Shown one piece after another: positions 42,401 through 49,819 of a stretch of DNA of 64,000 nucleotides. The notes beneath the pieces are model-generated. The model made no database searches. It saw only the letters and a list, made by a program, of their open reading frames with translations, and was not told the DNA's origin. The position numbers and the translations under genes are program-made. Location of the stretch: assembly GCA_033026295.1 (NCBI GenBank), contig CM065182.1, forward strand, positions 17,978,215 to 18,042,214, in the 5' to 3' direction. The stretch is from Channa striata. Lineage: Eukaryota > Chordata > Actinopteri > Anabantiformes > Channidae. The stretch's first letter is position 1; every line of letters starts with the position of its first letter.

Positions 42401-43180
42401 ATGGGGCAGAACACACATGCACGAGGCCCTTTCTGTCCACTACAGTGAAGCTGAGTGTTTGGATTAGGGCTTATTTAAATTCTAAATGTTTATGCAGAAG
42501 TATACAAAATGTCAAACATTAAAGAATAATGCTTCCGCTACCATACGCTGAACATGATCTCAGTGATGGATTTGCACTCATTCTTGCAGTCCCTGTAATT
42601 TGAAGCATATTGTAAACTAGATTTTCCTGGTAAGTGACATTTGGAAAAAAGCAAAACTACAAATGTTTCAGACACAGGCATATCTGATGAAACAGATTAA
42701 GGGGAAGACCCTCACCTGTTTCCATACATGGAATGGGAGAAGTTTCCCCAAAAGTTAAATTGGTTGTTTTTTATCCAGTTGGTCACACTGATGTCAAAAA
42801 AATTAAAAGATATGGTCTTACACCAAACATACGTAAATATTCAGCAATTTGTTCTTTAATTGATCTTAACCACAAAAACCTAAGTTCATCCTTGAGTCTG
42901 TGTAGATGAAAACACTACGCTAAATACTAAACTAAACACTACAAGTTTAGAACTCACCAGAAAATCATCAGATTTCTAAGTAACTTTTTTAGTATCCGAG
43001 TATTCTAGTGATGAGGAAATAGACGAGATACTTTAAGGAGGACCCAGGTATCCAGGATGATATGGATTAACTTGTTTTGTCTTCTCTTAGGTCCAGGTGC
43101 TGCTCTACTACCTGCAGCATCCTCCCATCTCCTTCGCCGAACTGAAGCGCAACACGCTCTACTTTTCCACTGACGTTTAA
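341..43180 (+). CDS. abr: ABR, RhoGEF/RhoGAP protein, 3' part (15 exons; PH, C2 and RhoGAP domains)
   Basis: ABR switches Rho-family GTPases: its N-terminal DH-PH unit promotes GTP loading and its C-terminal GAP domain stimulates GTP hydrolysis by Rac and Cdc42. Here 15 exons (341-462, 1893-2061, 3768-3887, 4144-4219, 4379-4483, 6770-6844, 11419-11516, 11608-11739, 40042-40101, 40422-40531, 40715-40854, 41220-41354, 41484-41589, 41833-41986, 43091-43180) join in frame into 1,692 nt, 563 residues plus stop. All have AG acceptors and GT donors with matching phases. The order is PH (from ARQLVKDGF), a lysine-rich linker, C2 ([11 protein letters not shown] to GVFGVKI) and RhoGAP (VPYIVRQC onward, arginine finger in GIYRISG). 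The C-terminus FSTDV matches ABR; BCR ends FSTEV. TIMM22 next door agrees with human 17p13.3. The DH exons lie upstream of the window, so the gene is cut by the window edge, not truncated. I see no frameshift or internal stop. Confidence 0.95.
463..1892 (+). other. ABR intron
   Basis: A 1.4 kb intron between PH exons. It contains only short chance open frames and a small CA run near 1083. Nothing else is recognised. Confidence 0.85.
1893..2061 (+). CDS. abr: ABR exon: PH domain, CKWYIPLADL segment
   Basis: The acceptor tctgcag ends at 1892 and the donor is GTAATT. The first base completes the split Gly codon. The exon encodes RHQQYECKWYIPLADL, an acidic variable insert (DECDPCPSIQ), then an amphipathic stretch rich in Lys and Glu that ends SEIQKEK. 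It leaves in phase 0. Confidence 0.94.
2062..3767 (+). other. ABR intron
   Basis: A 1.7 kb AT-rich intron with no gene and no repeat family I can name. Confidence 0.85.
3768..3887 (+). CDS. abr: ABR exon: PH-domain linker
   Basis: This 120-nt exon is phase 0 at both ends. It encodes the basic helix KAPKGQSRVERLRKKM and then LLLHSPTIPFRIHNKHGK, which aligns with ABR/BCR (SPTIPFRIHNRNGK in human ABR). The acceptor is tgtgtag and the donor GTAATT. Confidence 0.93.
4144..4219 (+). CDS. abr: ABR exon: end of PH domain
   Basis: The acceptor is gtgtccag and the donor GTAACC; the exon leaves one base of an Asp codon. It encodes SYLFLLSSDYERSEWRESI followed by QKLQKK, the C-terminal PH helix with its conserved tryptophan. 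Confidence 0.94.
4379..4483 (+). CDS. abr: ABR exon: PH to C2 connection
   Basis: The acceptor tttttcag ends at 4378 and the donor is GTAAGA. It encodes DLQACVLSSVELQVLTSSCF then KLRTVHNIPVTSNKD, the conserved stretch that links the PH and C2 domains. Phases match on both sides. Confidence 0.94.
4484..6769 (+). other. ABR intron
   Basis: A 2.3 kb intron. It has a short CA/GCACA stretch near 4900-4930 and a GTTTA pentamer run at about 5205-5229. No coding sequence is seen. Confidence 0.85.
6770..6844 (+). CDS. abr: ABR exon: first C2 strand
   Basis: The acceptor gttttccag ends at 6769 and the donor is GTAAGT. It encodes [20 protein letters not shown] and FKESA. This is the opening beta strand of the C2 domain; human ABR has [20 protein letters not shown]. 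The exon is 75 nt and splits an Asn codon at its 3' end. Confidence 0.94.
9111..9127. repeat. (AC)n microsatellite
   Basis: A perfect 17-nt AC run followed by an A-rich stretch. Confidence 0.9.
10885..11190. repeat. Teleost interspersed repeat
   Basis: The segments GCCTATGCCAG, CAGGGCCAACATA, GGACTGTGGGAGGAA and GAACCAGGGACC, in this order, match a dispersed repeat that I know to be abundant in fish genomes. I cannot name its class with confidence. The copy is diverged and has small gaps. Confidence 0.65.
11419..11516 (+). CDS. abr: ABR exon: C2 domain core
   Basis: The acceptor cctttcag ends at 11418. The exon encodes NLYCTLEVDSYGYFVSKAKT and RVFRDTTEPQWNE, the C2 core with the usual PxWNE signature. 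The donor GTCAGT has C at +3, which is weaker than its neighbours. The next intron is only 91 nt, so intron definition may help splicing. Confidence 0.93.
11608..11739 (+). CDS. abr: ABR exon: C2 domain, EFEIELEG segment
   Basis: This 132-nt exon is phase 0 at both ends. It encodes EFEIELEGSQYLRILCYEKC, then YDKSMLNKDDNEIVDKIMGK and GQVQ. The donor GTAAGA opens the 28 kb intron that holds the internal start exon and the tRNA gene. Confidence 0.94.
17387..17411. repeat. Perfect 11-bp inverted repeat with 3-nt loop
   Basis: CACTATTACAC (17387-17397), ATA, GTGTAATAGTG (17401-17411). It is AT-rich and lies inside the large ABR intron. Confidence 0.9.
18905..18973. repeat. Pyrimidine tract with (CA)9 microsatellite
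   Basis: A CT-rich run (18905-18955) passes directly into an 18-nt CA run (18956-18973), followed by an interrupted CA stretch up to about 18988. Confidence 0.9.
21538..21765 (-). pseudogene. Tc1-like transposase remnant, C-terminal part
   Basis: Read on the minus strand, the segment has the order REHETFSH, then CTCAACCCCATCAACATTCT, AATCAATCTTGTT, and finally ATTAAAGCTAAAGGCAATC and AACAAAATATTAG. These match the end of a Tc1/mariner-type transposase gene, including the Leu-Asn-Pro-Ile block that normally carries the last catalytic acidic residue. The frame is broken and internal sequence is missing, so this is a dead copy. It is the same family as the plus-strand remnant at 29225-29535. 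Confidence 0.7.
21800..22065 (+). mobile_element. L2-like LINE 3' end
   Basis: A broken reading frame resembles the end of fish L2-type reverse transcriptase ORFs (NELPLHIRQ-like stretch, then a FLNHLLKHTFP-like stretch). It is followed by an AT-rich tail with GTAAAGCACTTTGG, AAGGTGCTTTATTAATAAAG and a terminal TTGGATTGGATTAG, the kind of short tail repeat seen at L2 3' ends. The copy is 5'-truncated and inactive. Confidence 0.65.
27413..27545. repeat. Teleost interspersed repeat (TTTATTTATATGGC type)
   Basis: The motifs CAATTCAACTTTATTTATAT, CACCAATTCACAACAAAGTC and CAAGGGACTTTACATAATAT are typical of a very common fish dispersed repeat. The boundaries are approximate and the class is uncertain. 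Confidence 0.6.
29225..29535 (+). pseudogene. Tc1-like transposase remnant, C-terminal part
   Basis: The frame reads RVTNWMLKLS, GLNPIDSLWDVLKKTLHSG, LPSSIQDLGEK and, after a stop and frameshifts, MPWPMHVVIKPVGPRKY. This is the C-terminal third of a Tc1/mariner transposase. The usual NPIE of the catalytic triad is NPID here (codon near 29338). Stops and indels show it is inactive. No terminal inverted repeats are recognised around it. Confidence 0.75.
31130..31787 (+). promoter_or_regulatory. Probable promoter and 5' UTR of the short ABR isoform
   Basis: The 650 bases before the internal ATG are unusually pyrimidine-rich (long CT and CCTCC tracts at 31257-31345 and 31405-31440) and richer in G+C than the rest of the intron. 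I see no TATA box at a convincing place. The assignment rests on position and composition only. Confidence 0.4.
31788..31973 (+). CDS. abr: Internal alternative start exon of ABR (short RhoGAP-only isoform)
   Basis: An ATG with G at -3 opens a 62-codon frame that begins MTEILVSDVNLNSVCERLEQ, continues HCCVEQNQHN, and ends with a basic tail (GRVRSKLLRQK). It stops in phase 0 at a GT (gtctct). Splicing to the phase-0 exon at 40042 would give ...LLRQK-LDPQTV..., a protein of about 326 residues with the end of C2 and the whole GAP domain but no DH or PH. The composition is protein-like, unlike the flanking DNA, and mammalian ABR has short isoforms from internal starts. The donor is weak (C at +3 and +5), the main reason for doubt. 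The 62-residue head has two adjacent cysteines and no domain I recognise. A separate promoter would be needed upstream. Confidence 0.72.
31974..37112 (+). other. ABR intron between internal start exon and tRNA-Val
   Basis: No coding exon is seen. Two stretches, 34330-34980 and 36360-36780, have a balanced, non-repetitive composition with several ATTA/TAATTA homeobox-type sites and look like candidate regulatory sequence. This is inference from texture only. Confidence 0.6.
37113..37185 (+). tRNA. tRNA-Val (anticodon AAC)
   Basis: The gene is 73 nt. Acceptor arm GTTCCTG (37113-37119) pairs perfectly with CAGGAAC (37178-37184), with discriminator A at 37185. The D arm is GTG/CAC. The anticodon stem TTCGC/GCGAA holds loop CTAACAC, with anticodon AAC at 37146-37148, which reads valine codons (A34 is normally edited to inosine). 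The T arm CTCGG/CCGGG carries loop TTCGAAA. The internal RNA polymerase III boxes are intact: A box at about 37120-37130 and B box GGTTCGAAACC at 37164-37174. There is no intron and CCA is not encoded, as expected in eukaryotes. It sits inside the large ABR intron on the same strand and is probably functional. Confidence 0.96.
37188..37193 (+). terminator. RNA polymerase III terminator (T6)
   Basis: Six T residues lie two bases after the mature tRNA-Val 3' end. This is the standard Pol III stop and supports a live tRNA gene. Confidence 0.85.
37194..40041 (+). other. ABR intron between tRNA-Val and the LDPQTV exon
   Basis: There is no coding exon. The stretch 38440-39080 is another candidate regulatory block, with TAATTA-type sites at 38540-38660 and a non-repetitive composition. 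Confidence 0.6.
40042..40101 (+). CDS. abr: ABR exon: late C2 (LDPQTV)
   Basis: This 60-nt exon is phase 0 at both ends, with acceptor gcatttcag and donor GTAAGA. It encodes LDPQTVQSKNWHTDVIEMNG. It is the joining point shared by the long form (after GQVQ) and the proposed short form that starts at 31788, because both donors end in phase 0. Confidence 0.94.
40102..40421 (+). other. ABR intron
   Basis: A 320-nt intron with nothing recognised. Confidence 0.85.
40422..40531 (+). CDS. abr: ABR exon: end of C2 and basic linker
   Basis: The acceptor ctccctag ends at 40421 and the donor is GTACGT. It encodes IKVEFSMKFTSRDLSLKRTP, then SKKQSGVFGVKINVVTK. The last codon is split two bases to one. 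The stretch is nearly identical to human ABR and leads into the GAP domain. Confidence 0.94.
40715..40854 (+). CDS. abr: ABR exon: RhoGAP domain with arginine finger
   Basis: The acceptor gtccacag ends at 40714 and the donor is GTAAGA. It encodes [40 protein letters not shown] and KTAFDT. The Arg of GIYRISG (codon 40800-40802) is the catalytic finger that RhoGAPs insert into the GTPase active site. It is intact, so GAP activity is expected. Confidence 0.95.
40855..41219 (+). other. ABR intron
   Basis: A 365-nt intron within the RhoGAP coding region. It contains only chance open frames. Confidence 0.85.
41220..41354 (+). CDS. abr: ABR exon: RhoGAP domain, [11 protein letters not shown]
   Basis: The acceptor gacctgcag ends at 41219 and the donor is GTATGA. 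It encodes [40 protein letters not shown] and FMEGI. The [11 protein letters not shown] motif is a RhoGAP family signature. Confidence 0.95.
41484..41589 (+). CDS. abr: ABR exon: RhoGAP domain, helical segment
   Basis: The acceptor cccccgcag ends at 41483 and the donor is GTACAC. It encodes [20 protein letters not shown] then DPNLMTFLTLLEHLK, and ends in a split Arg codon. It matches ABR residue for residue apart from a few conservative changes. Confidence 0.94.
41833..41986 (+). CDS. abr: ABR exon: RhoGAP domain, NLGTVFGPTLLRP
   Basis: The acceptor tcatgcag ends at 41832 and the donor is GTACCC. It encodes VAEKEPVNKMSLHNLGTVFG then PTLLRPSESESTKGQHITSA and SDIWSHDVMAQ. The Asn of the HNL...VFGPTL motif is the conserved residue that contacts the GTPase. 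The loop SESESTKGQH appears a few residues longer than the human one. Confidence 0.94.
41987..43090 (+). other. ABR last intron
   Basis: A 1.1 kb AT-rich intron before the terminal exon. No repeat or gene is recognised. Confidence 0.85.
43091..43180 (+). CDS. abr: ABR terminal coding exon
   Basis: The acceptor cttctcttag ends at 43090. The exon encodes VQVLLYYLQHPPISFAELKR and NTLYFSTDV, followed by TAA at 43178-43180. The last residues are identical to human ABR, which fixes the stop and separates it from BCR. Confidence 0.95.
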   Translation, partial: VQVLLYYLQHPPISFAELKRNTLYFSTDV

Positions 43181-44575
43181 CGCCCAACCCATCCCTCAGG
43201 TCGGCACCTGGAGACAAAAGAGACTCCATAACAAACTTTGGTCCCTGCCACTCGACCCTTACGCCTCGCCTCTTCTCCCAGCAAGGCAGCTCTTCTCAAC
43301 TGTACAGCCCCCCACCCAACTCCAAGTCTCCTGTTTAAACCCTCGGATCAATCACCTCTTCCCTCCTGTCTGGAAAAGAGATGGGGCTGAACACACAGGG
43401 AGGTGGTGAAGGCGTTTTCTAGTTGTCTAGTAGTCGTGTGTCATGTCCTGTTTGTAATGTGACGAGCAAAGCGGCCGCCTCCCATCAGACGACAAGGCAT
43501 TCTGGGACCACAGAGGGATACGTTGGAGGGGGCCAGGGACCACAGCCTGGCTTGACGGAACATGTGCCCTTTCAAGACACTGGTTTAATGACCTCAGAAA
43601 CAGGTTGACTCAACCTGCAGCATTTTTTTTCCCTGGTCAGAGGCATTCCAGAAAAATGGCATTTACGTGTTTTTGTAATTATTTTCAGCAGCTGTTTGTG
43701 TTTCCTTTTTCTGTATTTCTTTGCTTTGTGCATGAAGTGGAGGAGGCCAGAGTGTGAGTGACAATGTGGATGTACTTGAGTGTTTGAGTGTGTGTGTCTT
43801 TAAGGGACTATGAGAACTGGTGAGGTGTAGAAGTGGCTGGGAAGCCATCGTAAGAAATGGCTGGGCTGTTTCTCTGTACAAACAAACAAGGGGAACAGCC
43901 CTTCCAGGTGAGTCTTGGCCAAATTAGCCCTATTTATTTGAAATATATATAATATGTGTGCCTGTACAGGTCTGTGCAACTAGAGAAATGCTCTAAGGAG
44001 TCTGTTTTTGAGGTTTATTCAGGTAGTGATGTTATTTTTAGTCAGAGTTTCTCATTCACCATGTCCATGGTTGGTAAGCTGTACTGAAAAGATCACCAGA
44101 GAATCTGCCAATTCATTTCCAGTCACTTTGTAGAGGAGAGAGGCCACTCTGTGACATGAGGGTTGTTGTGAGGAGGAAAAAAACACAATGAATGGAACAT
44201 TTAGCTCTTTTTCTTGTTGTTGCATTGCAAGCTTGTTCCAAGTGTCTTACTGCACTGGTATAATCTATAGGATGATTTGTGTAGTTGCCCTCATTGCATG
44301 TTCAGCTTGTCAATCAAACCAGGCTTGGTAACAAAAAGGTCGGTTGTCTCTAGCAAATTCCCTTTCTGCGATCAAGCCTGTGACATATCTTCAAATACTG
44401 CACTGCTAGATGAGTACTATTTGATATTTTTAATATAAGATTAAAAGAAAATAAAAAATGTTGTATTTTAATTCCTTTGAGAAGAATTTCAATATACTGT
44501 AATACTGAGGCTAAATGTCAATGTGAACTTTTTCCCATTTTTTAGTAAAATAAAAGTTACCAAAATAGGCTCACA
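43181..44575 (+). other. abr: ABR 3' untranslated region
   Basis: About 1.4 kb follows the stop codon with no coding continuation. Two AATAAA signals lie at 44450-44455 and 44549-44554. The second, followed by a T- and GT-containing stretch (cattgtgtctgt), is the likelier end of the transcript. The cleavage site is inferred, not seen. Confidence 0.75.
44549..44554 (+). terminator. ABR polyadenylation signal (AATAAA)
   Basis: This is a canonical AATAAA about 1.37 kb after the ABR stop codon, with a GT-rich element roughly 20 nt downstream. A second AATAAA at 44450-44455 could serve as an alternative site. Confidence 0.65.
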
Positions 44576-47215
44576 TTGTGTCTGTCAGAGATTTATTTTA
44601 CAAAATGTCAATACTATAGTCTTGTGAATCATAAAAACACTGCATTTGACATTTAAACTTGAACATATTGTTAGGTGATGTTTATATGGGAAATTATAAT
44701 TTCCCATCCCAGTAAAGCTGCACTGTATTGTAATAGACATTTCCTGAATGTCATTTTAAACTGTAGGGGATGAGCAGGATATGTCAAAATGCGACTTCAG
44801 TCTATTATATTTTTCCTTTATTTAATTAAAATAATTGGATCATCACATCTATATTAATTTACCCATTCCAATCTTTTAGATTTACAGTTTCTTTTGATAT
44901 TCCACCACCTGGGGATCAATTTTACTTATTGTTAAAAGTGACCAATAAAAGTTACTCCCTTACAAGTATAAAGGCTGAACTCTATATTCACATAGGAGTT
45001 ACAATAAATATTATCATTTCACACATTATCAGTCCACAGGGGCCCTTGTTCAGGGACTATCTGACCCTTAAGGTCCTCAAATCTGCGACATATTTTCATC
45101 AAGTACATAAACATTCTAAAAAAAAAACATTTGTGCATCTGCTTTCATTTTAAAATCAGCTAAGAAAAAAAAAGTGCCATTAACGAAGATGGCACTTTTT
45201 CCATGTCTCATCTCCGGGGCCGGTTAAACAGGAGGCCCTAAGATGATTGTAGTGCTTGTTTTAAACTTGGCTGTCACTGTAGTGATCACATAATAATCAC
45301 ACATAACTTTACTTTGAACGCTATCACACAAATCATGGTGTTCATGGAACTAACACTGTAAGTTCCTCTCTGGCAAACTTAAAAGAAAACCTCTAAAAAT
45401 AACACGTGTTTGATTCCTAACTTTAACAGATTCCTAACACTTCACACCTTTTTTCAGCTGGTGTGAGTTAAAAAAAAAGAACAACACTGCAACTGGCAGA
45501 GAATCCACCCAGAACTCAAACCACTGATGCTGCAGGTAATGTGCCTTGTTGTAAGCTGTTAAAAAAAGCTAGTAACAGCTCTGTTTTGGGACTTTCAGGA
45601 TAAGTAAAACCCAACTGAACTCACCAGTAACAGTATGCTACTGTTCACTTTGGTCCACTGAGCAGTGTTAGAGAAGCTGGTGTGAACTTTCCAAGCTATA
45701 AACTACTATAAAATGTAAATTTTATAGAAGAACTGACAGTCCAGGTGCCCTATGAACTCCTGAGATCTAAACCTGTTCTAAACAAAACGTTCCCATCTCC
45801 TGACACAAACCTCTGCATTTATCCAGACTTGGGACTGGCACAAGCAGACGTTGGATTGTGCCCCCTTGTGGTTGCATTGTTTGTAGTTTCAATATAACCA
45901 CTCAACTTTTTGGAAATATTAATGTACTGCGGTAAACTTAAGGCGACCCCAGTGAACATTTTCTCAACTGCTTATTCAGGTTGAAATTCAGAATTCTGGT
46001 CATGACAGAAGACTAGTGCTGGAACAGGTTTGTACAGTACAGCATCCACAACCAGAGAACCAATGAACATTTAAAATGTGTCTACATCAATGGAAAAATA
46101 TATATTTTCAATGCAATAGAACAACAAAATGTTTTATGATGCCTCTTTCTGTCCAACACACTCACTCAGCCACTGTGGAAAATTAAAGCGCTTGAAGATG
46201 CCATTAGCACATTGCTTCACAGAGGATCCCCTGCTTCTGGAGTTTGTCCATGAGCAGAGCAATCACCACACAGGTTCAAAAAATATATTTAATACATTCA
46301 CTTATGAAGAATTCAAGGACGTGTGTCCTTAAAATACATAAAAGCTTTGTAACGAGAGAAATATGCATTGATTCTTAGTTATTTAATTTATCCATATAAA
46401 ATTATTATAACTGTTATTTTGGTTTGAGGGGATCACACAAATCACCCAGTAACTGGACCAAATTTTATATAAAATTTATATCAATCAACTTACAGTTGAT
46501 CATGATCTTTTAAAAATTCTATTAGTTTCAAACCAAGTGTTAATGTTTTAGTAAGATACACAGATACTTTGTCTATCTGTCTGGTTAATTTCATTAATTA
46601 ACGATGACAGTCTACCTTAGTTCTTATTATCTTATCAATCTCTCACCCATTCTGTTGTGGTTTTATGGGTTATTTTTTTCAGTGTGTAGAGGACTGCACC
46701 AGGCTGAAATAAGACAATTAAAGACCATCTCAACACAAGCATCTGGCCAATTTAAAGATCCTGCTATAGCTAAGATATTATTTTATGCTATACTTTGATA
46801 ATTAGTGCTATTTGGTGAAATCCTGTGTTTACGGTGTAGCGGCTCTTCATGTGGTGCTGTACTGTACTGATTATTACTGATCTGTAATTTCTTCCCTCAG
46901 CTGCTGATACTTGGAAATCACAAATGGAAGACATGGAACTTTCAACACCCAGGGTTTTCTTGGCAGTGGATATACGAGCCAACGTAAAACTGGAGAGGGC
47001 TGGTCACTTTTGTGTCATTCTCACTAAGTAATGACTTTACTGAAACTCTAAATGTACCAAAGGTGACATAAAATTATGATGATGAACTAAAGTGAACTGT
47101 GTGAATGTTATATCAAAAACTCAAACTAGGACTAAACCTGTAAAAAAAACCCAATCAACAATTTTGTGGCCATTGACATTAGAAAGAAGAAAAAAAAAAC
47201 AGTTACCAAAACAGT
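44576..47215. other. Intergenic region between convergent ABR and TIMM22
   Basis: A 2.6 kb AT-rich gap between two transcript 3' ends. It has a strong hairpin-forming inverted repeat (45169-45200). No coding sequence is recognised. Confidence 0.75.
45169..45200. repeat. 12-bp perfect inverted repeat with 8-nt loop
   Basis: AAAAAGTGCCAT (45169-45180) is followed by loop TAACGAAG and ATGGCACTTTTT (45189-45200). On either strand the transcript would form a GC-centred stem ending in a U run. It lies about 600 nt past the ABR polyadenylation signals and 2 kb past the TIMM22 one. Confidence 0.9.
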
Positions 47216-47221
47216 TTTATT
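47216..47221 (-). terminator. Candidate TIMM22 polyadenylation signal (AATAAA)
   Basis: TTTATT on the plus strand gives AATAAA on the minus strand, about 430 nt past the TIMM22 stop. It is the first canonical signal I noticed downstream; the cleavage site is not shown. Confidence 0.5.
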
Positions 47222-47654
47222 ATAAATAAGTCTAATTTACTTATCACGTATCTACACATAATAGTAATGTTATACAACATTTTTCTGAGTCGGATTTAAG
47301 GTGGTCGTGACTCAGAGTGAAGGTTATTTGTGTTTCCATTTCATTATACCTTTAACACCGAAGCAGATGGAGCTGAGCAGTGTCTTGATTCTCCACGTGG
47401 AGCTGGTTTCCTTTACTCAAACTGTCCACAAAATAAAATAGTGAGGAATGGGAAGAAAAAGACAAGCCGTTTTTTTAGCCCACTGTGGCATCACTCAACC
47501 TGACTGAACAGGAAACTCGCACTTCCACCAAGAACACCAGTTCTGGGTTTGCGGCAGTCCTCGATGTGCAGGTTGGATTTCTCACAGTGTGAGTCTTTAC
47601 TGGCTCTCATGTGCAATAATTAAGTTCTTGTCCACAGAGCCACTCTTTAGTAGT

Positions 47655-47731
47655 TCATCGCAAATAATATTCGATGGCAGCTGAGAACGCAGCAAAACCT
47701 CCACATCCAAGGACACCAGCTTTCAGACCAG
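47655..47731 (-). CDS. timm22: TIMM22 exon 4 (terminal coding exon)
   Basis: After acceptor ctgttttgtag, the exon encodes AGLKAGVLGCGGFAAFSAAI and EYYLR, then TGA. The preceding intron is only 80 nt, typical of compact fish introns. The last membrane segment is complete. Confidence 0.95.
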
Positions 47732-49819
47732 CTACAAAACAGGAAAAGAATGAATTAGAAGTAAAGTACTTTCAATTTAAAACATCTAATTGAAAGTATT
47801 ATGCTACATACCGCGAAACCCAATGGCCCCTCCAGTTACACAACCGCTGTACACAGCGTTCTTCCAATCAGATTTGCCTCTGTGCTGCAAATGAAAAGAA
47901 GACAGAAAACAAAACTTGTGAAACCAGCAGAAATTCAATAAAAATGAAAAGAACAAAAAAATTCAGGAATATTTGACAACTACCAATTAGCATCATGCTA
48001 TATTTAACCTACAGTCATATGAAATATTATTTTGAAACTTTTGTTTTATGCGAGCAACACATAACCAAAAACAAGTAGTTTTACACTAGAGGGCGCCATC
48101 AGTCCACTGTGAGGAAGGAGAAAAAAGCAGAACAACTGAGATTCCCAATCTTAGTTATCTAACAATGGATTTAGTGAACAGCATTACAGTAACATGGGGA
48201 TTTAAATTGTCTGAAATAGTCACTTCTTCATTATTTCAGTTCAAATCCCACCAACTGTAAAGGCTTAACAGTGCATGCCTTGTTAGATCTTCTTTTGCAA
48301 AGCAAAAATCAATATAAATGTTCTCTCCAGTACATGTGGAAACAGATTAAATAACCATTTCTTAAACATGAGTTAAAGGAATGGTTACAAATGCTGAGTA
48401 TTACAAATGCTGTTGGTCCTTGTAAGCTACCATGGCAACTGTTGCATTTATTTCAATATTTTCTATATTTATGCTCAGGTATTAAATTGTTTTGCTATGT
48501 TTTTATTTGGATACTTCCTGTTTTATAATCCCATGTTACTTAAAAAAAAAAAAAAAAAAAACTTTTCAATGCTAATGTGACCAAACATACAAACTTGCTT
48601 TTGTCTTGTATTGCTGCAGGAAATGAGGCACATTATTTAACCCTCCTAATTCATTTGATCTCCTGTTCCAAATCTTGGTCCGTATAAATCAGTTCAATTA
48701 TAAATCTATGTTATTTTATTTAAATCTCCTTAATTAATGTGGTATCATTGCTCCCCAGTGATGCGGTATCCTGTATAGTTATATTGACTGTCGCCCCAAC
48801 ATAGAAAGATCCTCACAATGATGAATTTTTAAGCGGTGTGACCTACTGATTCTATAATGCATTCTGTGCAGGAGAACATGGCGCCCACTATAGCAAAGTT
48901 CTTGGCGTAGGACATCCCCCTCTGGCCCATGTCTTTGAGGACTTCTCGTGCTGTGGGAGTTCTCAGAGGGTCTTTGGGGTCAAAGCCAACATTGGTATCA
49001 ATTCCAGCAGTGAAAATACCAAATGCACCACCCAGTACAAACCCTGTGGACAGCAAAAACACCAACACAAGTGTTAACAATAATTCAAAATGAGCTTGTC
49101 ACCACACGTTGATTTGACATTTGGTTTTGCACGGCAGATGTCCTTCATGCCACAATCCTCCCATTTGTACCTGGGCTCGGGACGGGCCCTTGGTGGCTGC
49201 GTGAGGCCACGCCTGGTGGGGTGGGATTCTAACCCACAGCCTTCTGTATCCCAAACATTCAACAATCATTTTTGATTATCACATATGACTAAACAAGCAG
49301 CAAATTACGGAAATGTAAAACAAAGATGTATCACATACAATGGTCTAAAATATAACAGCAGATTATTTCTCTCTATCGACTTGCCATTTCAGGTACACGT
49401 GACAGAACCACACACACTGTACCCAAACCCACGATATTACAACACCGCGTTCGACATACACATAACTGTACAGTAAAAAAAATCTAAAGCTGGGTCGGCA
49501 GGCATAAACAAACGCTGTACAGCTGTCGCATGTGTTAATAAGGTCAGTGTCATCGCTAACCTCCGATGCACGCCAGCGTAGACTTGAAGGCGCAGCTCTC
49601 CATTCCCCTCTCGATCATCTTCTGCTCGTCGCTTTTAGGAGGCACTGGCAATCCTCCCATAACGGCGGGATTCAAGTCCTTCACAGGCTTCTTGTCTCCG
49701 ATAAGATGCTCCAGAATCATACTGTACTGAATGGTTGGATTGTCCATACTCTTGCCAGCCGAAGCTGGACCTTGTGAGTCCGGAGCAGCAGCACTGGGAG
49801 CACCCGTGGTGGCCGCCAT
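47655..49819 (-). CDS. timm22: TIMM22, mitochondrial inner-membrane translocase subunit Tim22 (4 exons)
   Basis: Tim22 forms the channel of the TIM22 complex, which inserts multi-pass carrier proteins into the mitochondrial inner membrane. Exons on the minus strand are 49819-49561, 49043-48847, 47884-47812 and 47731-47655; they join to 606 nt, 201 residues plus TGA (human 194). Residues 1-60 are a variable Ala/Pro-rich head. From KSDEQKMIE the sequence follows the Tim17/22/23 family: LACIGGFVLGGAFGIFTAG (first membrane segment), GIDTNVGFDPKDP, REVLKDMGQRGMSYAKNFAI, GAMFSCTECIIES, SGCVTGGAIGFRAGLKAG, and the last segment ending IEYYLR. Cys76, Cys84, Cys145 and Cys148 lie in the conserved core. 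I chose the ATG at 49819 (AAGATGG, good context); the codon nine bases upstream is TTG. All splice phases fit. It is tail-to-tail with ABR and shares its upstream region with a + strand exon. Confidence 0.96.
47812..47884 (-). CDS. timm22: TIMM22 exon 3
   Basis: This 73-nt exon, too short for a stand-alone open frame, encodes HRGKSDWKNAVYSGCVTGGA and IGFR. It ends with one base of an Ala codon at donor GTATGT. The acceptor is atttgcag. Human TIMM22 has YRGTSDWKNSVISGCITGGA here. Confidence 0.95.
47885..48846 (-). other. TIMM22 intron 2
   Basis: A 962-nt AT-rich intron that carries a 20-nt A run (48542-48561, plus strand). No other element is recognised. Confidence 0.85.
48542..48561 (+). repeat. 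Poly(A) tract
   Basis: A 20-nt uninterrupted A run. It could be the tail of an old retroinsertion, but the sequence before it is not one I recognise. Confidence 0.8.
48847..49043 (-). CDS. timm22: TIMM22 exon 2
   Basis: After acceptor ctgtccacag, the exon encodes FVLGGAFGIFTAGIDTNVGF, then DPKDPLRTPTAREVLKDMGQ and RGMSYAKNFAIVGAMFSCTE with CIIES. It leaves in phase 0 at donor GTAGGT. The membrane-embedded core is almost identical to the human protein. Confidence 0.96.
49092..49262 (-). repeat. SINE-like teleost repeat in TIMM22 intron 1
   Basis: On the minus strand the order is GTGGGTTAGAATCCCACC (a tRNA-type B-box-like stretch), CCCGTCCCGAGCCCAGG, AAATGGGAGGATTGTGGCAT, GAAGGACATCTGCCGT and AAATCAACGTGTGGTGACAA. 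It matches a dispersed fish repeat whose 3' end normally reads GCTGTGGCGACCCCTAA; that end is missing or badly diverged here. A tail of the same family lies at 50074-50128 in the opposite orientation. Confidence 0.65.
49561..49819 (-). CDS. timm22: TIMM22 exon 1
   Basis: From the ATG through IQYSMILEHLIGDKKPVKDL and EQKMIERGMESCAFKS to LACIG. It ends with one base of a Gly codon at a GTTAGC donor. The head is less conserved than the membrane region, as in other vertebrates. Confidence 0.95.

Noticed and set aside
341..43180. The Rho GEF/GAP gene could be BCR instead of ABR
   Set aside because: The C-terminus FSTDV, the SPTIPFRIHN and VELQVLT stretches and the TIMM22 neighbour fit ABR; BCR differs at these places (FSTEV, SPSMAFRVHS, VELQMLT).
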